From PALSA-607 sp036510735 (GTDB taxonomy: Bacteria > Actinomycetota > Actinomycetes > Acidothermales > Acidothermaceae), in the NCBI GenBank assembly GCA_036510735.1, contig DATCDK010000270.1, forward strand, positions 1 through 15,271: a stretch of 15,271 bases of DNA, written 5' to 3'. This document shows, one piece after another, positions 15,166-15,271 of this stretch. Both the position numbers and the translations under genes were made by a program. The first letter of the stretch is position 1. Each line of letters starts with the position of its first letter. The notes under the pieces are model-generated. The model was not told the origin of the DNA. It did not search any database and saw nothing but the letters and a program-made list of their open reading frames with translations.

Positions 15166-15199
15166 GCGCGCTAGCGGACCTGGAGGTCAGCCTGCGCGC
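15166..15199 (-). promoter_or_regulatory. Pause-type hairpin of the ilvB leader
   Basis: GCGCGC at 15199-15194, inside the last codons of the leader peptide, pairs with GCGCGC at 15171-15166. Within it, GACC (15188-15185) pairs with GGTC (15180-15177) around TCCA. The peptide's TGA stop lies inside the structure, so ribosome position would decide whether it forms. The 3' arm directly abuts the terminator, as in the cimA leader. Confidence 0.6.
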
Positions 15200-15225
15200 T
15201 CACTTACTACAAGAAGGGTCTGCAC
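15187..15225 (-). CDS. ilvBNC leader peptide MQTLLVVSERAG with tandem Leu-Val codons
   Basis: A 13-codon frame, GTG CAG ACC CTT CTT GTA GTA AGT GAG CGC GCA GGC TGA, encodes 12 residues including Leu-Leu-Val-Val in a row. CTT and GTA are uncommon codons in the G/C-ending genes around it, as expected for control codons. It sits between a good promoter and a hairpin-terminator pair ahead of ilvBNC, the classic layout of ribosome-mediated attenuation. Comparable ilvB leader peptides are known in Streptomyces and Corynebacterium. The GTG lies 8 nt after the -10, so translation may start at or next to the mRNA 5' end; no Shine-Dalgarno is possible. It has no Ile codons. Confidence 0.82.
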   Translation of the reverse strand: MQTLLVVSERAG

Positions 15226-15232
15226 GCGTCCA

Positions 15233-15261
15233 AGATTGTCTTACCGGTCGAAAGATGTCAA
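15233..15261 (-). promoter_or_regulatory. Promoter of the ilvBNC leader
   Basis: On the minus strand, a perfect TTGACA (15261-15256) is followed by a 17-nt spacer and CAATCT (15238-15233), which has the conserved A2 and T6. The predicted start is near 15226, one base before the leader-peptide GTG. Confidence 0.65.
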
Positions 15262-15271
15262 ACACGAAGCG

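Overview
The window reads as chromosomal DNA from a high-GC Gram-positive bacterium (Actinomycetota). Third codon positions are strongly G/C. Several genes start with GTG, and some appear to start at or next to the transcription start. The order ilvB-ilvN-ilvC, serA, leuB, ilvE, cimA, FAH-family gene, gltX, tRNA-Gln, tRNA-Glu is one I recall, from memory, in Streptomyces and its relatives. I cannot name the genus.

Nearly everything is on the minus strand, so the locus is transcribed from right to left. At the right edge an attenuator-type leader (15128-15261) precedes ilvBNC (15069 to 11756): acetolactate synthase, its regulatory subunit and ketol-acid reductoisomerase. Next come serA, leuB and ilvE, each with its own upstream gap. 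A second attenuator-type leader (4244-4372) precedes cimA, followed by an FAH-family hydrolase gene and gltX, which overlap by 4 nt. The minus-strand series ends with tRNA-Gln(CUG) and tRNA-Glu(CUC). The plus strand carries only a two-domain VOC (glyoxalase-fold) protein (8645-9514) and a small membrane protein (about 11352-11591). A sigma-70-type ECF factor, translationally coupled to a single-pass membrane protein that is probably its regulator, sits between ilvE and cimA.

Together the genes cover most of branched-chain amino acid synthesis. CimA makes citramalate from pyruvate and acetyl-CoA, giving a threonine-independent route to 2-oxobutyrate through LeuB and the absent LeuCD. IlvBN, IlvC and IlvE then make isoleucine and valine; LeuB also serves leucine. 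SerA supplies serine. GltX together with tRNA-Glu and tRNA-Gln suggests indirect tRNA-Gln charging.

The most interesting signal is a matched pair of leaders. The ilvBNC leader encodes a 12-residue peptide with tandem Leu-Leu-Val-Val codons (CTT CTT GTA GTA). The cimA leader encodes a 9-residue peptide with tandem Ile codons (ATT ATT). In each, a GTG start lies 7-8 nt after a -10-like element. A GC-rich hairpin overlaps or directly follows the peptide's stop, and the same AGCGCGCC string abuts an intrinsic terminator ending in TTTTTGTT. Each leader therefore appears to sense the amino acids its operon makes. Other items are a palindrome that exactly fills the gap between two convergent genes, an in-frame expansion near the LeuB C-terminus, and a possible ECF-type autoregulatory promoter. 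I see no mobile element or CRISPR array.
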